Positions 1-10,678 of a stretch of 64,000 bases of DNA are shown piece by piece. The stretch spans positions 35,772 through 99,771 of the forward strand of contig JAHKAA010000039.1 in the NCBI GenBank assembly GCA_018825965.1, given 5' to 3'. The stretch comes from Gammaproteobacteria bacterium. GTDB taxonomy: Bacteria > Pseudomonadota > Gammaproteobacteria > Enterobacterales > Alteromonadaceae. Within the stretch, counting starts at the first letter, position 1; each line of letters starts with the position of its first letter. The notes under the pieces are model-generated. The model had not been told where the DNA came from. It saw only the letters and a list, made by a program, of their open reading frames with translations, and made no database searches. Position numbers and translations under genes: made by a program.

Positions 1-1205
1 AGCAAATCGACTCTATTACCTTTGACCGTATCACCACCCAAATGGCGAAACAGGTCATAGTACAAAAAGTACGTGAAGCAGAACGTTCACAAGTGGTTGA
101 AGCTTATGTTGACCAGGTTGGTGAGTTAGTCACCGGCGTGGTGAAAAAAGTAAACCGCGACAGCATCATCGTTGATTTAGGTAACAATGCAGAAGCCATG
201 TTAGCTAAAGAAGAAATGTTGCCGCGTGAGACTTTCCGTCCAGGCGATCGTATCCGTACTTTATTGTTTGAAGTAAAACCAGAAGCCCGTGGTGCTCAGC
301 TGTTTTTAAGCCGTACCCGCCCTGAAATGCTGATCGAATTGTTCCGCATTGAAGTGCCGGAAATCGGCGAAGAGATGATTGAAATCCGTGGTGCAGCGCG
401 CGATCCGGGTTCACGCGCTAAAATTGCAGTGAAAACTAATGACCGTCGTATCGACCCTGTAGGTGCTTGCGTAGGTATGCGTGGTTCACGTGTCCAGGCC
501 GTATCCAGCGAATTAACGGGCGAACGTGTTGATATAGTTCTGTACGATGACAACCCGGCTCAGTTTGTGATTAACGCTATGTCTCCGGCAGAAGTGGCTT
601 CTATCATCGTTGATGAAGACAAACACTCTATGGACATAGCTGTAGAAGACAGCAACCTGGCCATGGCCATTGGTCGTGCGGGTCAGAACGTACGTTTAGC
701 CAGCCAGTTAACGGGTTGGGAATTAAACGTGATGACAGTTTCTGCCATGAAAACCAAACACCAGGAAGAAAATGCCAAGGTGTTGGAACTCTTTATGACT
801 GCATTGGAAATCGATGAAGATTTTGCCGGTGTATTAGTAGACGAAGGGTTCTCAACCTTAGAAGAAATCGCCTATGTACCAGTCAGCGAACTGTTGTCTG
901 TTGATGGTTTAGACGAAGATACAGTAGAAGAGTTACGTAAACGTGCTAAAGCCGTGTTAACTACACGTGCTCTGGCCAGCGAAGAATCACTGGAAGGCTC
1001 AGCGCCTAGTGAAGCATTAGTTAATCTGCCAGGTGTTGGTACCCACACAGCTTATGTGTTGGCCAGCAAAGGGGTCATCACTCTTGATGATCTGGCAGAG
1101 CTTGGGGTAGATGATTTGATTGAAATCGAAAAAATGACTGAAGAAAAAGCGGCAGAGCTGATTATGGCTGCCCGTAATATTGTTTGGTTCAGTGAAGACA
1201 AATAA
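1..1205 (+). CDS. nusA: Transcription termination/antitermination factor NusA (5'-truncated by window edge)
   Basis: RNA-polymerase-bound factor acting in pausing, termination and antitermination. The reading frame is open from base 3, upstream of the first in-window ATG at 42, and about 100 residues of the N-terminal polymerase-binding domain lie outside the window. The visible part has an S1 domain (starting near VTGVVKKV), then KH1/KH2 domains (GACVGMRG and AIGRAGQN loops), then two C-terminal acidic helix-hairpin-helix repeats ending in IVWFSEDK. Having both acidic repeats is typical of gammaproteobacterial NusA. It is followed after 26 bases by infB, as in the conserved rimP-nusA-infB operon. 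Identification is firm; only the true start is unseen. Confidence 0.97.
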   Translation, partial: QIDSITFDRITTQMAKQVIVQKVREAERSQVVEAYVDQVGELVTGVVKKVNRDSIIVDLGNNAEAMLAKEEMLPRETFRPGDRIRTLLFEVKPEARGAQLFLSRTRPEMLIELFRIEVPEIGEEMIEIRGAARDPGSRAKIAVKTNDRRIDPVGACVGMRGSRVQAVSSELTGERVDIVLYDDNPAQFVINAMSPAEVASIIVDEDKHSMDIAVEDSNLAMAIGRAGQNVRLASQLTGWELNVMTVSAMKTKHQEENAKVLELFMTALEIDEDFAGVLVDEGFSTLEEIAYVPVSELLSVDGLDEDTVEELRKRAKAVLTTRALASEESLEGSAPSEALVNLPGVGTHTAYVLASKGVITLDDLAELGVDDLIEIEKMTEEKAAELIMAARNIVWFSEDK

Positions 1206-1231
1206 GTGGGTCAACGGAGGTAAAAACTGAC

Positions 1232-3913
1232 ATGGCAGATGTAACCATAGAAAAACTGGCCAGTGACGTCAATACGACTGTTGATCGTATAATCCAACAG
1301 TTTGCGGATGCAGGCATAACAAAACAAGTCGGCCAGATGGTCAATGAAGAAGAGAAAAAAACTCTTCTGGATCACTTAAGCCGTGCTCACGGCGGTCAGC
1401 CAGCTGAACCGTCCAAGCTAACCTTAGTACGTAAAGAAAAAACCACCCTGAGTGTGGCCGGTGGCGCTGGCCGCAACCGTGAAATTCAGGTTGAAGTGCG
1501 TAAGCAGAAAACTTTTGTTAAACGCCCCTCAGTCGAAGAAGCTGCAAAGCTGGCTGAAGAAGAACGTGTTGCCGCAGAACAAGCCGCAGAAGCTGCAAAA
1601 CGTGAACAGGAGCGTTTAGCTGCTGAGCAAAAAATAAAAGAAGAAGCCAATCGTAAAGCAAAAGAAGAAGCTGATCGTAAAGCGGCTGAACAGAAAAAAC
1701 GTGACGAAGCAAAACATGCCCAGTTAATGAAAGACGATCCGGAAGAAGCGGCTCGTCGTGCAGCGAAAGAAGAAGCCAAGGCTGAAGCTGAACGCATCAA
1801 AGCACAACAGGAAGCTGAGCAGTTACGTAAGCTGGAAGCCGAAGCTTTACAACAAGCTGAAGCTGCACGTCGTTTAGCTGAAGAAAATGCTGAACGTTGG
1901 GCCAAAGAAGAGACAAAACCAGCCGCAGAAGACGCTGATTATCACTTAACCAGTAATGTCTATGCCAAGGCCGCTGAAGACGAAGTGGACGCCCGTGAAG
2001 AACGTGGTGGTCGCCGTACGACGAAAAAAGCACCTGCTGGCAAAGCCAAGAAAAAAGATGACGCTGATGATAAAGACGCCTTTAACCGCGCTAATCGTCA
2101 CAAGAAAAAGAAAACGCCTGTCAGCATGCAGCATGGTTTTAACAAACCAGCTCAGCCGGTAGAACGTGAAGTCAAAATTGGCGAAACCATCACAGTAGCT
2201 GAATTAGCGTCCAAGATGGCCGTTAAAGCGTCTGAAGTGATCAAGGTCATGATGAAAATGGGTGCTATGGCAACCATTAACCAGGTCATTGATCAGGAAA
2301 CTGCAGCTATAGTCTGTGAAGAGATGGGCCACAAGTTCACTCTGACCAAAGAAAACGAGCTGGAAGAAGCGGTCATGTCTGACCGTCAAGGTGAAGGCGA
2401 ATTAGAGCCTCGTGCTCCGGTTGTTACCGTTATGGGTCACGTTGACCATGGTAAAACCTCTACACTGGATTACATCCGTAAAGCAAAAGTAGCAGCTGGC
2501 GAAGCCGGTGGTATTACTCAGCACATCGGTGCTTACCATGTAGAAACAGAACGCGGTATGGTAACTTTCCTTGATACACCTGGTCACGCAGCCTTTACTT
2601 CAATGCGTGCCCGTGGTGCGAAAGCCACAGATATCGTTATCCTGGTGGTTGCAGCAGACGATGGCGTAATGCCACAAACCAAAGAAGCTATTCAACATGC
2701 GAAAGCTGCTGGTGTGCCTCTGGTTGTTGCTGTAAACAAAATGGATAAACCGGATGCAGATCCGGATCGTGTCCGTAACGAATTATCTCAGTTTGGCGTT
2801 ATTTCTGAAGAGTGGGGCGGTGATACTCAGTTCGTGCCTATCTCTGCAAAAACAGGTATGGGTATCGACGACCTGCTGGAAGCCATTCTGAACCAGGCTG
2901 AACTGCTTGAGTTAAAAGCTGTACGTAAGGGCTTAGCACGCGGTACTGTGATTGAATCACGTCTGGATAAAGGTCGTGGTCCTGTTGCTTCCATCCTGGT
3001 ACAGGAAGGTACACTGCAACAAGGCGAAATCGTGCTTTGTGGTTTCGAATACGGTCGTGTTCGTGCTATGCGCGATGAAAACGGTAAAGAAATCAAAGTG
3101 GCTGGCCCGTCCATTCCGGTTGAGATCTTAGGTCTGTCCGGTGTGCCTCAGGCTGGTGATGAAGTCACTGTAGTGAAAGATGAGCGTAAAGCCCGTGAAG
3201 TTGCTTTGTATCGTCAGGGTAAATTCCGTGACGTCAAACTGGCCCGTCAGCAGAAGTCTAAGCTGGAGAACATGTTTGCGAACCTGGCCGAAGGCGATGT
3301 TTCAGAACTGAACATAGTTCTGAAAGCTGACGTACAAGGTTCTGTGGAAGCCATCAGTGAATCACTGAGCCGACTGTCGACTGATGAAGTGAAAATCAAA
3401 ATCATCGGTAGTGGCGTGGGTGGTATTACTGAAACTGATGCGACGCTTGCCGCTGCATCATCAGCTATCGTTATAGGTTTTAACGTGCGTGCCGAAGGTA
3501 CAGCCCGTAAGATCATTGAAGACGAGAATCTGGACTTACGTTACTACAGCATCATTTATGAACTGTTAGACGAAGTACGTGCAGCCATGACAGGTATGTT
3601 AGCGCCTGAGTTTAAACAGCAGATCATTGGTCTGGCTCAGGTTCGTGCCGTGTTCCGCTCACCGAAGTTTGGTGCTATCGCTGGTTGTATGGTGACCGAA
3701 GGTATCATTAAACGTAACGCACCAATTCGCGTACTGCGTGACAACGTCGTTATTTACGAAGGTGAACTGGAGTCCTTGCGTCGTGTGAAAGATGACGTAT
3801 CCGAAGTACGTAACGGCTTCGAGTGTGGTATCGGCGTGAAGAACTACAACGACGTGCGTGAAGGCGACCAGATTGAAGTGTTTGAAGTGGTTCAGGTTGA
3901 ACGTACTTTATAA
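1232..3913 (+). CDS. infB: Translation initiation factor IF-2
   Basis: GTPase that brings initiator fMet-tRNA to the 30S subunit and promotes subunit joining. The protein has 893 residues, close to the E. coli length of 890. It has an N-terminal IF2_N domain (about 1-50), a long Lys/Glu/Ala-rich linker (about 85-290), a second IF2_N domain (about 317-368), then the G domain with G1 GHVDHGKT (402-409), G3 DTPGH (448-452) and G4 NKMD (502-505), followed by the two beta-barrel and fMet-tRNA-binding domains. The ATG is preceded by a good ribosome binding site (CGGAGGT). Operon position between nusA and rbfA is conserved. Shorter isoforms from internal starts are known in E. coli; none was assigned here. 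Confidence 0.98.
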   Translation: MADVTIEKLASDVNTTVDRIIQQFADAGITKQVGQMVNEEEKKTLLDHLSRAHGGQPAEPSKLTLVRKEKTTLSVAGGAGRNREIQVEVRKQKTFVKRPSVEEAAKLAEEERVAAEQAAEAAKREQERLAAEQKIKEEANRKAKEEADRKAAEQKKRDEAKHAQLMKDDPEEAARRAAKEEAKAEAERIKAQQEAEQLRKLEAEALQQAEAARRLAEENAERWAKEETKPAAEDADYHLTSNVYAKAAEDEVDAREERGGRRTTKKAPAGKAKKKDDADDKDAFNRANRHKKKKTPVSMQHGFNKPAQPVEREVKIGETITVAELASKMAVKASEVIKVMMKMGAMATINQVIDQETAAIVCEEMGHKFTLTKENELEEAVMSDRQGEGELEPRAPVVTVMGHVDHGKTSTLDYIRKAKVAAGEAGGITQHIGAYHVETERGMVTFLDTPGHAAFTSMRARGAKATDIVILVVAADDGVMPQTKEAIQHAKAAGVPLVVAVNKMDKPDADPDRVRNELSQFGVISEEWGGDTQFVPISAKTGMGIDDLLEAILNQAELLELKAVRKGLARGTVIESRLDKGRGPVASILVQEGTLQQGEIVLCGFEYGRVRAMRDENGKEIKVAGPSIPVEILGLSGVPQAGDEVTVVKDERKAREVALYRQGKFRDVKLARQQKSKLENMFANLAEGDVSELNIVLKADVQGSVEAISESLSRLSTDEVKIKIIGSGVGGITETDATLAAASSAIVIGFNVRAEGTARKIIEDENLDLRYYSIIYELLDEVRAAMTGMLAPEFKQQIIGLAQVRAVFRSPKFGAIAGCMVTEGIIKRNAPIRVLRDNVVIYEGELESLRRVKDDVSEVRNGFECGIGVKNYNDVREGDQIEVFEVVQVERTL

Positions 3914-3950
3914 ACACTTTGTGCTGGTAGAAATATAGATACAGAGATCA

Positions 3951-3975
3951 GCAGGGGCTTAGGCCCCTGTTTCTT
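3951..3975 (+). terminator. Hairpin between infB and rbfA
   Basis: A 7-bp perfect stem, CAGGGGC (3952-3958) and GCCCCTG (3963-3969) with loop TTAG, is followed by TTTCTTT. It resembles a weak intrinsic terminator, attenuator or processing site within the operon. Activity is inferred from the fold only. Confidence 0.5.
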
Positions 3976-4001
3976 TCTGCTCAAATGTGTTGGAAAGAGT
4001 T

Positions 4002-4430
4002 ATGGCTAAAGAATTTACCCGGGTAGACCGTCTGTCGCAGCAAATGCAGCAGGAAATCGCAGTGATTTTACAACGTGAAATCAAAGACCCACGTTTACAC
4101 AACATGATTACAGTGTCTGATGTGGATGTGTCGCGTGATTTATCACACGCCAAAATTTTTGTCACTTTTTTAGGCTTAGAAGCTGACAAAGTAAAAGCAA
4201 ACCTGGATATTTTAAACGACGCCTGTGGTTATATCCGCAGCTTGATCGCTAAGCGTATTCAGGCCCGTATTGTGCCCACTATACGTTTTTACTTTGACCA
4301 GTCTCTGGATCAGGGTATTCATATGGCCAATCTGGTTGAACAGGTGCGCCGTGAAGACGAGAAACGTCGTATTGACGCAGGTCAGGAACCTGAGCGTAAA
4401 CCTAAGGTCGACAAGGACGAGGAAGAGTAA
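4002..4430 (+). CDS. rbfA: 30S ribosome-binding factor RbfA
   Basis: Small KH-fold protein needed for late 16S rRNA 5'-end maturation and cold adaptation. At 142 residues it is slightly longer than the E. coli protein (133) because of a charged C-terminal tail rich in Lys and Glu. The family pattern is clear: an N-terminal basic helix (EFTRVDRLSQQMQQE), then the conserved IKDPRL segment, and VDVSRDLSHAKIFVTFL in the central strand. The ATG at 4002 was chosen over an in-frame codon 15 bases upstream because GGAAAGAG sits just before it. Its stop overlaps the truB start by one base (TAATG), implying coupling. Confidence 0.96.
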   Translation: MAKEFTRVDRLSQQMQQEIAVILQREIKDPRLHNMITVSDVDVSRDLSHAKIFVTFLGLEADKVKANLDILNDACGYIRSLIAKRIQARIVPTIRFYFDQSLDQGIHMANLVEQVRREDEKRRIDAGQEPERKPKVDKDEEE

Positions 4431-5371
4431 TGGCGCGTCGTGCTGTCCACGGCATTCTGTTACTTGATAAGCCGTTAGAAATTTCCAGCAATGGTATTTT
4501 GCAGCGCGTGCGTTGGTTGTATCAGGCAGAAAAAGCTGGTCACACCGGTGCTTTAGATCCACTGGCCAGTGGTTTGTTACCTATATGTTTTGGTGAAGCC
4601 ACTAAGTTTTGTCAGTTCTTATTAGACACAGACAAAACTTATCTGGTGACAGCGCATTTTGGTTTACGTACTGACACCAGCGACGCGGCAGGTGAAATCA
4701 TTAGCCGTAAGCCTGTGACTTTTGATCAAGCCATGCTTGAGCAGAGGATGCAACAGTTCCGTGGCCCGCAGATGCAAATTCCGACTATGTTTTCGGCGTT
4801 AAAGTATCAGGGACAGCCGCTGTACAAATATGCCCGCCAGGGTATTGAAGTACCACGTGAAGCCAGGCCTATTACCATCTTCCGTTTTGAATTGCAGCAG
4901 TTTGACGGCGAATACGCTAGTTTCCTTGTGCATTGCAGCAAAGGCACTTATATCCGCACCTTAATCGACGATTTAGGTGAGGCTTTAGGTTCAGGTGCTT
5001 ATGTCAGCGCCTTGCGTCGTATTCATGTCGGTCCTTTTGATGCTGCACAAATGCTGACGCAGGAACAGCTGGTGCCTTTTAACGACAAGCAAGACTGGGA
5101 TGGCTTAGACGCTTTATTGTTGCCAATGGATTTAGCCTTAACCGGCTTACCTGAGCTGAAGCTCACTGAAGCGCAGCAAAAACGTTTAGTGCATGGTCAA
5201 ACTGTGTTGCTAACTGAATCCGAACTGGCAGATTTAGGTACAGAAGCTGCTGATGCTATTAAGTTGTATGGACCAGAACAGCAGTTTATTGGTGTGGCCT
5301 CTTTAGAGGCTGGCGTGCTGTCGGTACGACGTTTACTCAATACCAGCATGTGGCAAACACCAGCCTTATAA
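4430..5371 (+). CDS. truB: tRNA pseudouridine(55) synthase TruB
   Basis: Isomerises U55 to pseudouridine in the T-loop of elongator tRNAs. At 313 residues it is nearly the E. coli length (314). The catalytic aspartate is D43 in the motif GALDPLASG. Later family blocks are visible ([14 protein letters not shown], then [16 protein letters not shown]) and a C-terminal PUA-like segment. It starts inside the rbfA stop codon. The end of the gene is followed by a separate promoter for rpsO. Confidence 0.97.
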   Translation: MARRAVHGILLLDKPLEISSNGILQRVRWLYQAEKAGHTGALDPLASGLLPICFGEATKFCQFLLDTDKTYLVTAHFGLRTDTSDAAGEIISRKPVTFDQAMLEQRMQQFRGPQMQIPTMFSALKYQGQPLYKYARQGIEVPREARPITIFRFELQQFDGEYASFLVHCSKGTYIRTLIDDLGEALGSGAYVSALRRIHVGPFDAAQMLTQEQLVPFNDKQDWDGLDALLLPMDLALTGLPELKLTEAQQKRLVHGQTVLLTESELADLGTEAADAIKLYGPEQQFIGVASLEAGVLSVRRLLNTSMWQTPAL

Positions 5372-5377
5372 TTTTGC

Positions 5378-5406
5378 TTGTCAGTTCAACACAAAGCGCA
5401 TAGAAT
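5378..5406 (+). promoter_or_regulatory. Candidate sigma-70 promoter of rpsO
   Basis: TTGTCA (5378-5383) and TAGAAT (5401-5406) are separated by exactly 17 bases, starting just after the truB stop. The position matches the known separate rpsO promoter of enteric bacteria. This is sequence inference; no start site is known. Confidence 0.6.
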
Positions 5407-5471
5407 GCGCGCTCATTTTCGTTGTTGCTGGATTAGTGGCCGGCACAACATATCTCTCTATTGGAGGCTCT

Positions 5472-5741
5472 ATGTCACTAACTACAGCTGAAAAAGCGCA
5501 AATCTTAGCAGATTTCGCTGTTAAACAAGGCGATACAGGTTCACCTGAAGTACAAGTTGCATTATTAACTGCAACTATTGCTAAGTTACAACCGCACTTT
5601 GCTGACCACAAGCATGACCACCACTCACGTCGTGGCCTGTTACGTATGGTTAGCCAACGTCGTAAGTTATTAGATTACTTAAAAGGCAAAGACGGTCAGC
5701 GTTACGCTACTCTGATCGAGCGTTTAGGTCTGCGTCGTTAA
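5472..5741 (+). CDS. rpsO: 30S ribosomal protein S15
   Basis: Primary-binding small-subunit protein that contacts 16S rRNA and forms an intersubunit bridge. It has 89 residues, the standard length. Family signatures [12 protein letters not shown] and [21 protein letters not shown] are visible. The ATG at 5472 follows TTGGAGG; an in-frame ATG 36 bases upstream would add a non-homologous extension and was rejected. S15 represses its own translation through its mRNA leader in enterics; this was not examined here. A strong terminator follows. Confidence 0.98.
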   Translation: MSLTTAEKAQILADFAVKQGDTGSPEVQVALLTATIAKLQPHFADHKHDHHSRRGLLRMVSQRRKLLDYLKGKDGQRYATLIERLGLRR

Positions 5742-5760
5742 TTCGTAGCTTATGCCTGAA

Positions 5761-5788
5761 AAAGCCAGTCCTCGACTGGCTTTTTTTT
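5761..5788 (+). terminator. Intrinsic terminator after rpsO
   Basis: Perfect 10-bp stem AAAGCCAGTC (5761-5770) / GACTGGCTTT (5774-5783) with loop CTC runs into eight T residues. It separates rpsO from pnp, as in E. coli. Confidence 0.9.
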
Positions 5789-5894
5789 CGACTTCAAAAC
5801 AGAAAAATTCATACCAATGCAACTTAATGCCTTCATGATGTTCTTACCGCCCGGACATGCTTAAATTTTATACCCTGCGATTCTGGTGCCCGCT

Positions 5895-5923
5895 ATCTTT
5901 TAAGCCTTGTAACAGGCTATACT
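5895..5923 (+). promoter_or_regulatory. Possible pnp promoter
   Basis: A good -10 hexamer TATACT (5918-5923) lies 65 bases upstream of the pnp start. The -35 at the right spacing (ATCTTT, 5895-5900) is poor. The leader between contains the small inverted sequence CGCG-AAAAAA-CGCG. In enterics the pnp leader is a target of RNase III autoregulation, but no long duplex is obvious here. Confidence 0.35.
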
Positions 5924-5987
5924 GTGCCGCGAAAAACAGACCAAAAGACTCCGCGAAAAAACGCGAAAAATAGAAAGGAAATAATCA

Positions 5988-8120
5988 GTGAACCCCATCG
6001 TAAAATCATTCCAGTTTGGCCAACACACTATCACTCTGGAAACCGGCGTTATCGCCCGTCAAGCTGACGCGGCTGTACTTGCAAGCATGGGTGATACCTC
6101 TGTGTTAGTCACAGTGGTCGCTAAAAAACAACCAAAACCAGGTCAGGACTTTTTCCCTCTGACCGTGAACTATCAGGAAAAAACTTATGCGGCAGGCCGC
6201 ATCCCTGGTGGTTTCTTCAAGCGTGAAGGCCGTCCGTCAGAAGGCGAGACTTTAACTTCACGTTTAATCGACCGTCCAATCCGTCCATTATTCCCTGAAG
6301 GCTTTACAAACGAAGTTCAGGTGATTGCCACTGTAGTTTCAGTACAACCTGAAATTCAGCCGGACATTATCTCTATCATCGCAACTTCTGCTGCTTTGGC
6401 TATATCAGGTATCCCGTTTAGTGGTCCATTAGGTGCGGCCCGTGTTGGTTATGTAAACAGCCAGTACGTGTTAAACCCGTCAGAAACTGAATTAAAAGAC
6501 AGCAAACTGGATTTAGTGGTTGCAGGTACTGCAAACGCTGTATTGATGGTTGAATCTGAAGCTGGCGTATTGTCAGAGGAAGTGATGTTAGGTGCAGTGG
6601 TATTTGGTCACGACCAGATGCAAGCTGTGATCAACGCTATCAATGAATTTGCGGCTGAAGCAGCTAAACCAGTGTGGAACTGGGTTGCTCCGGTTAAAAA
6701 TGCGACAGTGACCAGCAAAATTGCTGAACTGGCAACAGCGCCAGTGGGCGAAGCTTACCGCATCACTGAAAAAGCAAAACGTTACGAAGCCATTGGCGCT
6801 ATCAAAGCTGAAGTCTTCGCTCAAATCAAAGCTGAATTAGCGGAAGGCGAAAGCTTTAACGAAACTGAAGCCAACGAAATTTTCCACAACCTGGAAAGCC
6901 AAATCGTACGTAGCCGTATCATCAAAGGCGAACCACGTATTGATGGTCGTGACAACGAAATGATCCGTGCTTTAAGTGTAATGACGGGTTTATTGCCACG
7001 TACACACGGTTCAGCTTTGTTCACCCGTGGTGAAACTCAGGCTTTAGTCACTTGTACTTTGGGTACAGCCCGTGATGCTCAAACAGTAGATGACTTACTG
7101 AGCGAAAAAACGGACAACTTCCTGTTCCATTACAACTTCCCTCCGTACTCAGTAGGTGAGACAGGCATGGTAGGTTCACCAAAGCGTCGTGAAATTGGTC
7201 ATGGCCGTTTAGCGAAACGTGGTGTAGCTGCTGTAATGCCGGATTTCAATGATTTCCCGTACACAGTACGTATTGTGTCTGAAATCACCGAATCAAACGG
7301 TTCTAGCTCTATGGCTTCTGTTTGTGGTTCTTCATTAGCTCTGATGGATGCTGGTGTACCAATCAAAGCTTCTGTTGCTGGTATCGCTATGGGTCTGGTG
7401 AAAGAAGGTAATGACTTCGTTGTTCTTTCTGACATTTTAGGTGATGAAGATCACTTAGGTGACATGGACTTTAAAGTAGCCGGTACTACTGAAGGTATCA
7501 CTGCGCTGCAGATGGATATCAAAATCGAAGGTATCACTCGCGAGATCATGCAGATCGCTCTGAAACAAGCTAAAGCTGCCCGTATTCACATTCTGAACGT
7601 GATGGACCAGGCCATCAGCACGCACCGTGAAGAGCTGTCAGAACATGCTCCACGTATCTACACTTTAAAAATCAATCCGGAAAAAATCCGTGACGTGATT
7701 GGTAAAGGTGGTGCTGTGATCCGTCAGATCACTGAAGAATCTGGTACTACGATCGAAATCGAAGATGACGGTACAGTGAAAATTGCTGCGACTAACTCGC
7801 AAGCTGCCAACATTGCCATCAACCGTATCGAAGCTATCACAGCTGAAATCGAAGTAGGTGCAGTGTATCAGGGTGAAGTAGTACGTATTGTTGACTTCGG
7901 TGCTTTTGTTAACGTTCTGCCAGGCAAAGATGGTTTAGTTCACATTTCACAAATCTCTGATGAGCGCGTGAGCAATGTGGCTGACCACTTAGTTATTGGT
8001 CAGAAAGTTGCTGTAAAAGTGATGGAAGTGGACAAGCAGGGTCGTGTGCGTTTAAGCATTAAAGAAGCTCAGGACAAACCTGCAGCTGTTGAGTCTGCCG
8101 ATGCTGTTGAAGCTCAGTAA
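5988..8120 (+). CDS. pnp: Polyribonucleotide nucleotidyltransferase (PNPase)
   Basis: Phosphorolytic 3'-5' exoribonuclease, part of the RNA degradosome. It has 710 residues, the usual length. It has two RNase PH-like cores (the first near residues 10-215, the second near 310-540), a KH domain around 555-620 ([16 protein letters not shown]) and an S1 domain around 622-690 ([18 protein letters not shown]). The start is GTG at 5988, preceded by GAAAGGA, and the N-terminus [19 protein letters not shown] aligns with the E. coli start. nlpI begins within its last codons, as a pnp-nlpI unit. Confidence 0.98.
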   Translation: MNPIVKSFQFGQHTITLETGVIARQADAAVLASMGDTSVLVTVVAKKQPKPGQDFFPLTVNYQEKTYAAGRIPGGFFKREGRPSEGETLTSRLIDRPIRPLFPEGFTNEVQVIATVVSVQPEIQPDIISIIATSAALAISGIPFSGPLGAARVGYVNSQYVLNPSETELKDSKLDLVVAGTANAVLMVESEAGVLSEEVMLGAVVFGHDQMQAVINAINEFAAEAAKPVWNWVAPVKNATVTSKIAELATAPVGEAYRITEKAKRYEAIGAIKAEVFAQIKAELAEGESFNETEANEIFHNLESQIVRSRIIKGEPRIDGRDNEMIRALSVMTGLLPRTHGSALFTRGETQALVTCTLGTARDAQTVDDLLSEKTDNFLFHYNFPPYSVGETGMVGSPKRREIGHGRLAKRGVAAVMPDFNDFPYTVRIVSEITESNGSSSMASVCGSSLALMDAGVPIKASVAGIAMGLVKEGNDFVVLSDILGDEDHLGDMDFKVAGTTEGITALQMDIKIEGITREIMQIALKQAKAARIHILNVMDQAISTHREELSEHAPRIYTLKINPEKIRDVIGKGGAVIRQITEESGTTIEIEDDGTVKIAATNSQAANIAINRIEAITAEIEVGAVYQGEVVRIVDFGAFVNVLPGKDGLVHISQISDERVSNVADHLVIGQKVAVKVMEVDKQGRVRLSIKEAQDKPAAVESADAVEAQ

Positions 8121-9021
8121 GGTCTCTGACCTGACCAAAAAAGCAGTGCTGCTTGCAGCACTGTTGGCTCTGGGCGCTTGCGCCCAGAAACCTGCAACTG
8201 AAATTGCTGCTGTACTGGTGGAAAATCCACTGGAACCAGAACCAGTAGCTGTTTCTTACCGCACTGAAATTGCCATAGCGCGAATTTCTGAGCTGCTGAC
8301 CAAAGCTGAAACCACAGACGAACAACGTGCCCGCTTGTTTTACGACCGCGGTGTGATGTACGACAGTGTTGGTTTACGCTCATTAGCCCGTTTTGATTTT
8401 TTGCGTGCTTTACGGTTGCAGCCCGATATGGCGGATGCCTATAACTTTATTGGTATTCACCATACCTTAGTGGGCAACTACACCGAAGCTTATGAGTCTT
8501 TTGATGCTGCTTTAGAGCTGGCACCAGACTATGACTATGCCTATTTAAACCGGGGTATAGCGCTGCTGTACGACAGTAAAACTGCTTTGGCTGTAGGCGA
8601 CTTTGAACAGTTTTATCAGGCGAAACCTGACGATCCATACCGTTCATTGTGGTTGTATTTTGCTGACGCCAATTTATCTGTTCCTGAAGCTCAGGCGCGT
8701 TTAGCTTTAAATCAGGCTAAATTAGATCCGGACCATTGGGCCAGCAAGATAGTGGCTTTTTATCTGGGAAAAATCTCAGAACAAGAGTTACTGGACGCTG
8801 CCGCCACTTTGAATACGGATCCACAGCAACTGGCTGAACGTTTATGTGAAGTTTATTTCTATCTGGCCAAATGGCACCAACAACAAAACCCTACTAAAGC
8901 GTTGGATTACTATAAAAAAGTACTGGCAACTAATGTGTATGAGTTTGTTGAACACCGTTATGCCCGTATAGAGATGAACAGATTGCGTGGTTTAGATGCC
9001 AGTGTACTTCCTGTTGAATAA
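8101..9021 (+). CDS. nlpI: Lipoprotein NlpI, TPR adaptor of peptidoglycan hydrolases
   Basis: Outer-membrane lipoprotein that scaffolds cell-wall endopeptidases and their proteolysis by Prc in E. coli. The ATG at 8101 overlaps the end of pnp by 20 bases and gives 306 residues (E. coli 294). The signal peptide has KK then a hydrophobic run ending in lipobox LGAC with the lipidated cysteine C27. TPR repeats follow from about residue 75 ([21 protein letters not shown]; next repeats near [20 protein letters not shown] and [11 protein letters not shown]). No clear ribosome binding site precedes the ATG, so coupling to pnp translation is likely. A TTG at 8089 is a less likely alternative. Confidence 0.93.
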   Translation: MLLKLSKVSDLTKKAVLLAALLALGACAQKPATEIAAVLVENPLEPEPVAVSYRTEIAIARISELLTKAETTDEQRARLFYDRGVMYDSVGLRSLARFDFLRALRLQPDMADAYNFIGIHHTLVGNYTEAYESFDAALELAPDYDYAYLNRGIALLYDSKTALAVGDFEQFYQAKPDDPYRSLWLYFADANLSVPEAQARLALNQAKLDPDHWASKIVAFYLGKISEQELLDAAATLNTDPQQLAERLCEVYFYLAKWHQQQNPTKALDYYKKVLATNVYEFVEHRYARIEMNRLRGLDASVLPVE

Positions 9022-9028
9022 CAGACAG

Positions 9029-10246
9029 ATGCCATTAAATAAAAAAAGCCGGTTTTCTGGCTTTTTTTTATTACAGAATAGTTTGATGGTTTGGTTGTTT
9101 TGCTGTTTAGCCGGCTGTGAACCTGCGCTGGAGCAATTGCCTGAACAGCAGTTGATGAATAAAGCACAACAAGGCCATGGTGCAGCCGCTGTACTACTGG
9201 CGAAAAAACGTGAACAGCAAGGCGACTTTCCTGCTGCATTGAACTGGTATCAAAAAGCGCTGGATGCCGGACTGACCGATGAGCTTGCGGCTTTACTCGC
9301 ATTAAAACAGCGTCAGGATGGCTTTTTAGCGACCGCAAGCTATCTTGACCACCGTCTACAGCAACAACAGACTGTAAACGCAGCAGAGGCTGATTTAGCC
9401 GCTGATTATGGACTCTGGCATTATGCTCAGAGCCCTGTTTACTCTGGATCAAACTCAAATTCTTCCTGTAGCTTAACTTTACAGCCTGTAGTGCAATCCA
9501 GGGCGGGTAGCCGTCAATTGCAGCTATTACAGCAACAGTGGCAGCAGGACCCTCAGCTCTCCTCTTTACCTGTCTGTTTTTTACCTGAAAAGCGTATAAA
9601 AAGTACCGACTTACAATGCAGTTATCAGGTCGGACAACGAATTCAGTGTCAGTATCAGGTATTGACACCTGATGTAGCTCAGGGCGGATTTAGTCAGTTA
9701 CTGGTAGTTGCAGGTGAAGGCAGGGCAAATTACAACAATGGCATAGTGCAGCTGGCTGAAAGCAGCTCTTTTGAGGTGTTCAGGCACGAGTTTGCCCATG
9801 TTCTGGGTTTTATCGATGAATACAGTTTAAGTACACAAGTGGCGCAAGCTGAGTGTCGCAGCGATAAAATCCGGCCCAATTTACTGACTGATAAAACCCG
9901 GTTGGATATCTATCTGCAGCATTGGCAATTAGAAAAGACCGATGTTCAGTTACAGCCAGTGGAGAGTTGTGATAATGCCGGTGTGCAAGCTTACGCCCCT
10001 GTAAGCAATTTAAGCTTTATGCGCTCACATGAAGCAGAGGTTCCTGATCTGTACTTTAAACTGATGCAGAAGGTGTTGGCGCAGCCAGAATTGATTATGC
10101 CGGTACAGTATTTTTATGCTTATTTAGCCAGGCAAGAACAGGATTGGTACCATTGGCGTTTATTGATGGATCAGGCTGCTAAACAAGGTTATCCCGATGC
10201 ACAGCACTTGTTACATGAGGCTTCGGCTATTCCGACAGCTCCGTAA
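9029..10246 (+). CDS. Putative lipoprotein metallopeptidase (M64-like HEFxH motif) with Sel1-like repeats
   Basis: Predicted lipoprotein of about 405 residues. The N-terminus has a basic stretch (NKKSR), a hydrophobic stretch and lipobox LAGC. After a TPR/Sel1-like segment (AALNWYQKALDAG) comes a zinc-peptidase motif, H253-E-F-A-H257, followed by GFIDEY. This pattern resembles M64 (IgA peptidase-like) metallopeptidases, whose motif is HEFGH plus a following DEY. A C-terminal Sel1-like repeat closes the protein. The start at 9029 gives a convincing signal peptide but places the nlpI terminator within the gene; ATG 9086 avoids this but leaves only 11 residues before the cysteine and no basic residue. 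Substrate unknown. It converges on the PilZ gene, overlapping it by 20 bases. Confidence 0.7.
   Translation: MPLNKKSRFSGFFLLQNSLMVWLFCCLAGCEPALEQLPEQQLMNKAQQGHGAAAVLLAKKREQQGDFPAALNWYQKALDAGLTDELAALLALKQRQDGFLATASYLDHRLQQQQTVNAAEADLAADYGLWHYAQSPVYSGSNSNSSCSLTLQPVVQSRAGSRQLQLLQQQWQQDPQLSSLPVCFLPEKRIKSTDLQCSYQVGQRIQCQYQVLTPDVAQGGFSQLLVVAGEGRANYNNGIVQLAESSSFEVFRHEFAHVLGFIDEYSLSTQVAQAECRSDKIRPNLLTDKTRLDIYLQHWQLEKTDVQLQPVESCDNAGVQAYAPVSNLSFMRSHEAEVPDLYFKLMQKVLAQPELIMPVQYFYAYLARQEQDWYHWRLLMDQAAKQGYPDAQHLLHEASAIPTAP
9041..9069 (+). terminator. Terminator after nlpI, overlapping the next gene's N-terminus
   Basis: A-rich arm AAAAAAAGCCGG (9041-9052), loop TTTT, and CTGGCTTTTTTTT (9057-9069) form a strong intrinsic terminator. 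If the downstream lipoprotein starts at 9029, this hairpin lies inside its coding region and encodes KKSRFSGFF of the signal peptide. Confidence 0.8.
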
Positions 10247-10580
10247 GCTCGCGGCTTAATAAATCGGCATCCCCTAAATTCAGCTCCAGCAGGCGGCGTA
10301 AATGACTGGCAGAGTCGATATCAATTTTATCGCAGCGCACACCGACACAAGAGCCATTCAAATGAGCGACAGTCACATCCATAAACAAATCCACGCCGGA
10401 TTCATTTAACTGAAACTGCAATTGGAAGCTTTGGCCTGATTGCAATGTTGTTGCTGCATCCAGCTGTAACAAAGCACCTTTAAGCGACAAATCCTGCAAT
10501 TGACCTGTGTATACAGCGTCAGCGTTTTTTAGTTGTACAGGACCGGAAAATAACACCCGGCTAAAACGTCTGTTGTCCAT
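10227..10580 (-). CDS. PilZ-domain protein (putative c-di-GMP receptor)
   Basis: Single-domain protein of 117 residues. It carries both halves of the c-di-GMP binding signature: an RxxxR motif at the very N-terminus (R4-RFS-R8) and D-x-S-x-x-G (DLSLKG) about 20 residues later. PilZ proteins sense c-di-GMP and affect motility, adhesion or polysaccharide production. No partner is encoded beside it. The ATG at 10580 is the first available. Overlap with the convergent metallopeptidase gene is confined to the last codons. Confidence 0.85.
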   Translation of the reverse strand: MDNRRFSRVLFSGPVQLKNADAVYTGQLQDLSLKGALLQLDAATTLQSGQSFQLQFQLNESGVDLFMDVTVAHLNGSCVGVRCDKIDIDSASHLRRLLELNLGDADLLSRELTELSE

Positions 10581-10627
10581 ACCAAATCCTTGAGTTCTTT
10601 GCGTTGAGCATAGTTGTTTCCGGCATG

Positions 10628-10670
10628 AAAAGACAGTGCAGGCGGCTAAATTTAACTGCCTGCACAGTCA
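10628..10670 (-). terminator. Hairpin downstream of lipA
   Basis: Inverted repeat GTGCAGGC (10636-10643) / GCCTGCAC (10658-10665) lies just past the lipA stop. Read on the minus strand it is followed by TGTCTTTTC. Likely terminator of the lipB-lipA end of the operon. Confidence 0.5.
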
Positions 10671-10678
10671 CTTAGTTA

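Noticed and set aside
1486..1905. Minus-strand open frame rich in Ala, Ser and Arg
   Set aside because: Antisense to the Lys/Glu/Ala-rich part of infB; composition is a by-product of that coding strand and no ribosome binding site or homology is seen.
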